Assembly: GCA_903821255.1 (NCBI GenBank)
Contig: CAIJKT010001083.1
Coordinates: 1 to 8,000, forward strand
Direction of reading: 5' to 3'
DNA: 8,000 bases
Source: an uncultured Lentisphaeria bacterium
GTDB lineage: Bacteria; Verrucomicrobiota; Lentisphaeria; Victivallales; Victivallaceae
Within the stretch, counting starts at the first letter, position 1; each line of letters begins with the position of its first letter. This document shows, piece by piece, positions 6,119 to 8,000 of this stretch. The translations under genes were made by a program, and so were the position numbers. The notes beneath the pieces were generated by a model that saw nothing but the letters and a program-made list of their open reading frames with translations, did not search any database and was not told the origin of the DNA.

Positions 6119-6136
6119 CAATAAAACCGTTTATTG
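6119..6136. promoter_or_regulatory. Inverted repeat with LacI-operator look in the divergent control region
   Basis: CAATAAA (6119-6125) and TTTATTG (6130-6136) are perfect arms around ACCG, giving an AAAACCGTTT core that resembles LacI-family operators. On the plus strand a weak promoter pair, TTGAAT (6092-6097) and TATCAA (6116-6121) with an 18-base spacer, would place the start site inside this repeat. It could regulate the lipoprotein gene, the lacI-type gene, or both. Confidence 0.35.
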
Positions 6137-6146
6137 TAATTTTAAG

Positions 6147-6165
6147 GCGGAAGGAGGTCTTCCGC
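6147..6165. repeat. GC-rich hairpin upstream of the lipoprotein gene
   Basis: GCGGAAG (6147-6153) pairs with CTTCCGC (6159-6165) around a GAGGT loop. On the plus strand the upper stem and loop contain AAGGAGGT, a perfect anti-16S sequence, but no start codon follows at a usable distance. On the minus strand the hairpin is followed by TTAAAATT, too poor a T-tract for a good terminator. It may be an mRNA 5' structural element. Confidence 0.35.
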
Positions 6166-6189
6166 AAGGGGATAAAAAAATAAGTTTTT

Positions 6190-6207
6190 TACAAAACTGA
6201 CTTTGTA
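6190..6207. repeat. Short inverted repeat before the lipoprotein gene
   Basis: TACAAA (6190-6195) and TTTGTA (6202-6207) are perfect 6-base arms with a 6-base spacer, about 28 bases before the lipoprotein start codon. This could be an operator half-site pair or a weak hairpin in the leader; AT-rich repeats of this size also arise by chance. Confidence 0.25.
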
Positions 6208-6234
6208 GAAAGCGCGAAAAAAAGGAGATCAGGC

Positions 6235-6810
6235 ATGAACAAAATCATAACGTTGCTGGCAGGAATGGTACTTGTCCTGAGTTTATCCGGCTGTTTGAGT
6301 CCGGCCGGAGACAACCTGGCAGAGAAAAAGGCGACCGTTCAGAAGATGAGCGACAACAGTTTGCAGGAGTTCTACGCCAAAAACCCCGATCTCAAGCAAA
6401 AAATCAGCAAGGCCGCTGGATACGCAATATTTAAAGACTTCGGCGTCGATATTTTCATTCCATCCACCGAAAGCGGCTGGGGCGTGGTATATAACAACGC
6501 CACCGGAGAAAAATCCTACATGAAAATGTTTTCTCTCGGGGTTGGACTGGGCATGGGCATAAGGGATTTCCGCGCCTTATTTGTCTTTAAAGACCAGGAG
6601 AATATCACTCAATTCATTAATTCCGGCTGGGGGCTGGGAGTTCAGGCCAACGCGGTATTCCGGTTTGGCGATGTCGGCGAAGGAGTTGCCGGAGCTGTTG
6701 ATGTTTCTCCCGGAGTGACATTGTATAAGATCACCCGCAACGGAATCGCGCTTCACGCCACCGTTCAGGGCACTAAAATATGGGGCAACGAAGACATGAA
6801 TGTCAAATAG
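6235..6810 (+). CDS. SYLF (Ysc84-like) domain lipoprotein
   Basis: A 191-residue lipoprotein. The signal peptide ends in the lipobox LSGC with Cys20 as the lipidated residue. Position +2 is Leu rather than Asp, so by the proteobacterial rule the protein would go to the outer membrane, facing the periplasm. A short helical stretch (about 30-60) precedes a SYLF/DUF500 domain from about residue 58 to the end: KISKAAGYAIFKDFGVDIF, SGWGVVYNNATGEKSYMKM, a Gly-rich GVGLGMGIRDFRALFVFKD, then NSGWGLGVQANAVF. In eukaryotic relatives this domain binds phosphoinositides; bacterial relatives are abundant envelope lipoproteins of unclear role, so lipid binding is only inferred. ATG at 6235 has AAAGGAG seven bases upstream. 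The gene is divergent from the lacI-type gene, stands alone, and ends at its own terminator. Confidence 0.9.
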   Translation: MNKIITLLAGMVLVLSLSGCLSPAGDNLAEKKATVQKMSDNSLQEFYAKNPDLKQKISKAAGYAIFKDFGVDIFIPSTESGWGVVYNNATGEKSYMKMFSLGVGLGMGIRDFRALFVFKDQENITQFINSGWGLGVQANAVFRFGDVGEGVAGAVDVSPGVTLYKITRNGIALHATVQGTKIWGNEDMNVK

Positions 6811-6837
6811 CATTCCGGTCTGAATATCCATAAAATC

Positions 6838-6876
6838 ATGGCGGCACCCGCAGACTTGTGTGTGCCGCCATTTTTT
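6838..6876 (+). terminator. Rho-independent terminator of the SYLF lipoprotein gene
   Basis: ATGGCGGCAC (6838-6847) and GTGCCGCCAT (6862-6871) form a perfect 10-bp GC-rich stem with a 14-base loop, followed by a run of six T from 6871. It begins 28 bases after the stop codon. An AAAA run sits upstream of the stem, so weak function for minus-strand transcripts is possible. Confidence 0.9.
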
Positions 6877-7019
6877 CAGGTGAACTGATCAAGGGACATT
6901 TATTCCGCTCTTCTCCATCGAATTCCGGGCGCTGAAAAGGCTGACGGAGCGATGCCGCGATATTCACCACGGACTGAGGGGTTCCCATACTCCTGATTTA
7001 TCAGCGCCTGCTTACAGGA

Positions 7020-8000
7020 TTAACTTGCCAGCAATCCATTGTTTTTCTTCAGCGGATCGCTGCCGCCGGTATCCGCGCTGCCAGTCAACGGACCGGTCAG
7101 CCCCAGGCTGCCGGTCTTGAATGCCGCCGGATCAATATTGAAATTCAGAATGTAGTCCGTATTCTCCTTGCCTGCCAGCGTCGCCTTGACGTAATACTTG
7201 CCTGCCGCCAGCGTTTTAGTGATGCTTTCGGCGGTATTGCCGCTCTTCGCGGACGCCGCCAGTTGCTTGTTTTTGCTGTCGTACAGATACAAGTTGACGT
7301 TGGAATTCATGCCGGTCAGATCAAGCGTCACCGCCGTCGAGGCTTGCAGTTCAAATTTGTAATAGTCGTCCTTGTCGCCGAACCCCAGCCACTCGCTGAC
7401 CGGGCCTTTGGCCGTCACCGGTTGCGCAAAAGCTGAGGTATTGCCGACCGTATCTTCCGGGAAATAATCAACCTTGCTGCTCAGGGTGTAAGCGGTGTTG
7501 CTGACGATGCCCTTGCCGCCGTCGGCAGGAGCGACCTTGACGTAATAATCCCCGGCCAGCAACGCCAGATTGATATTTTCAGCAGCAGGGCCTTTAATTG
7601 AAGAGGTCTTCAATACTTTGCCTTTGTTATCCAGCAGCGTCAGATTCGCGTCGCGGCTCAACCCGGTCAGGTTCAGGCTCAATGTTCCGGCATTGGTCAG
7701 CGTCAGCAGATAGTAATCAGCCGGATCGCCGAAACCGACCCAGTCATTGCGTTCGACAACAACCCCGTCAGCGAGTCCGCCAACGACATTCGCCTCGGCC
7801 GGAGTATTGCCGGCGTTATCTTCCGGGAACGGATTAAAGCTGTTGTTCAGCGTGTAGCCGGCGCTGTTCACGCCTTTGGCCGAAGCGACTTTAATGTAAT
7901 AATCGCCGGCAAGTAAAGCGAATTCATTAATCGCCTCACCGGCATTATCTTTATTTGCGGATGTTTTCAGCACCTTGCCGGAGGAACTCAGCAACGACAG
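7020..8000 (-). CDS. Tandem PPC-repeat protein, C-terminal part (start outside window)
   Basis: The frame is open to the window edge, giving 326 visible C-terminal residues; the true start lies beyond 8000. It consists of bacterial pre-peptidase C-terminal (PPC) beta-sandwich repeats of about 117 residues. LAGDYY or LAAGKYY motifs fall near visible residues 31, 149 and 266, and FGDPADYY or FGDKDDYY at 90 and 207. Linkers with PEDxxGNT occur near 59 and 181. So one incomplete and two complete repeats are seen. The last 30 residues are a Gly/Ser/Thr-rich tail (GLTGPLTG, TGGSDPLKK) without membrane anchor or known sorting motif. PPC domains occur on secreted proteases and other surface proteins, often cleaved off or used for binding. 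Repeat-only proteins like the visible part are probably extracellular and adhesive or substrate-binding. The catalytic part, if any, is upstream. Stop is TAA at 7022-7020. Confidence 0.85.
   Translation of the reverse strand: MSLLSSSGKVLKTSANKDNAGEAINEFALLAGDYYIKVASAKGVNSAGYTLNNSFNPFPEDNAGNTPAEANVVGGLADGVVVERNDWVGFGDPADYYLLTLTNAGTLSLNLTGLSRDANLTLLDNKGKVLKTSSIKGPAAENINLALLAGDYYVKVAPADGGKGIVSNTAYTLSSKVDYFPEDTVGNTSAFAQPVTAKGPVSEWLGFGDKDDYYKFELQASTAVTLDLTGMNSNVNLYLYDSKNKQLAASAKSGNTAESITKTLAAGKYYVKATLAGKENTDYILNFNIDPAAFKTGSLGLTGPLTGSADTGGSDPLKKNNGLLAS

Noticed and set aside
6836..6988. 50-codon minus-strand frame between the lipoprotein and PPC genes
   Set aside because: Its GGAG is only one base from the ATG, the frame runs through the terminator stem, and the peptide has no recognisable motif. 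The rest of 6881-7019 shows no supported feature.
1..8000. CRISPR arrays, tRNA or rRNA genes, insertion sequences
   Set aside because: No regularly spaced repeats, no cloverleaf or rRNA-like stretches, and no transposase-like frame were seen on either strand.

Overview
The window most resembles an anaerobic, plant- or host-glycan degrading bacterium of the Lentisphaerota (Victivallis/Lentisphaera type). The best evidence is a pseudopilin whose N-terminus reads [18 protein letters not shown] followed by LLPALNKAR, a form very common in that phylum. It sits beside a LacI-type regulator and a large secreted glycoside hydrolase (GH) carrying a C-terminal beta domain often seen on PVC-superphylum enzymes. 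The taxonomy is inferred from protein style only; no marker gene is present.

Layout. Bases 1-282 are AT-rich and non-coding, with a perfect palindrome at 4-30. At 283-702 (+) is a small zinc-ribbon, two-helix membrane protein. It converges on a minus-strand block running from 5981 down to 749: a LacI-family regulator (5981-4950), a tiny leader ORF (4906-4838), a pseudopilin (4841-4014) and a GH (3964-749). All are co-directional with short gaps and could form one operon. Bases 5982-6234 are a divergent control region with several inverted repeats. At 6235-6810 (+) is a SYLF/Ysc84-type lipoprotein with a strong rho-independent terminator. From 7020 to the window end (-) is the C-terminal part of a protein built of tandem PPC (pre-peptidase C-terminal) repeats; its start lies beyond base 8000.

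The most notable observation is in the GH. One continuous frame of 1071 codons is cut by a single TGA at 2290-2288. The TGA stands where clan GH-A enzymes usually have Trp in the (P)-I-W-x-T-E strand that carries the catalytic nucleophile: the text reads PI-stop-QTEQMW. The acid/base Glu (WNE) is upstream of the stop and the nucleophile Glu is three codons downstream, so the enzyme can only work if the stop is read through. The 512 codons after it are free of further damage. This is either a very recent nonsense mutation or sequencing error (TGG to TGA), or a regulated readthrough. Global reassignment of TGA is argued against because lacI and the zinc-ribbon gene end naturally at TGA.

The second notable feature is a 22-residue ORF, too short for usual gene finders, that precedes the pseudopilin. 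It has a textbook ribosome-binding site and an ATGA overlap with the pseudopilin start. Just upstream of its ribosome-binding site lies a 16-bp near-palindrome with a central CG, the shape of a LacI-family operator. Together these suggest that the regulator controls a pseudopilin-GH cassette for breakdown of an unidentified glycan, possibly with translational coupling.
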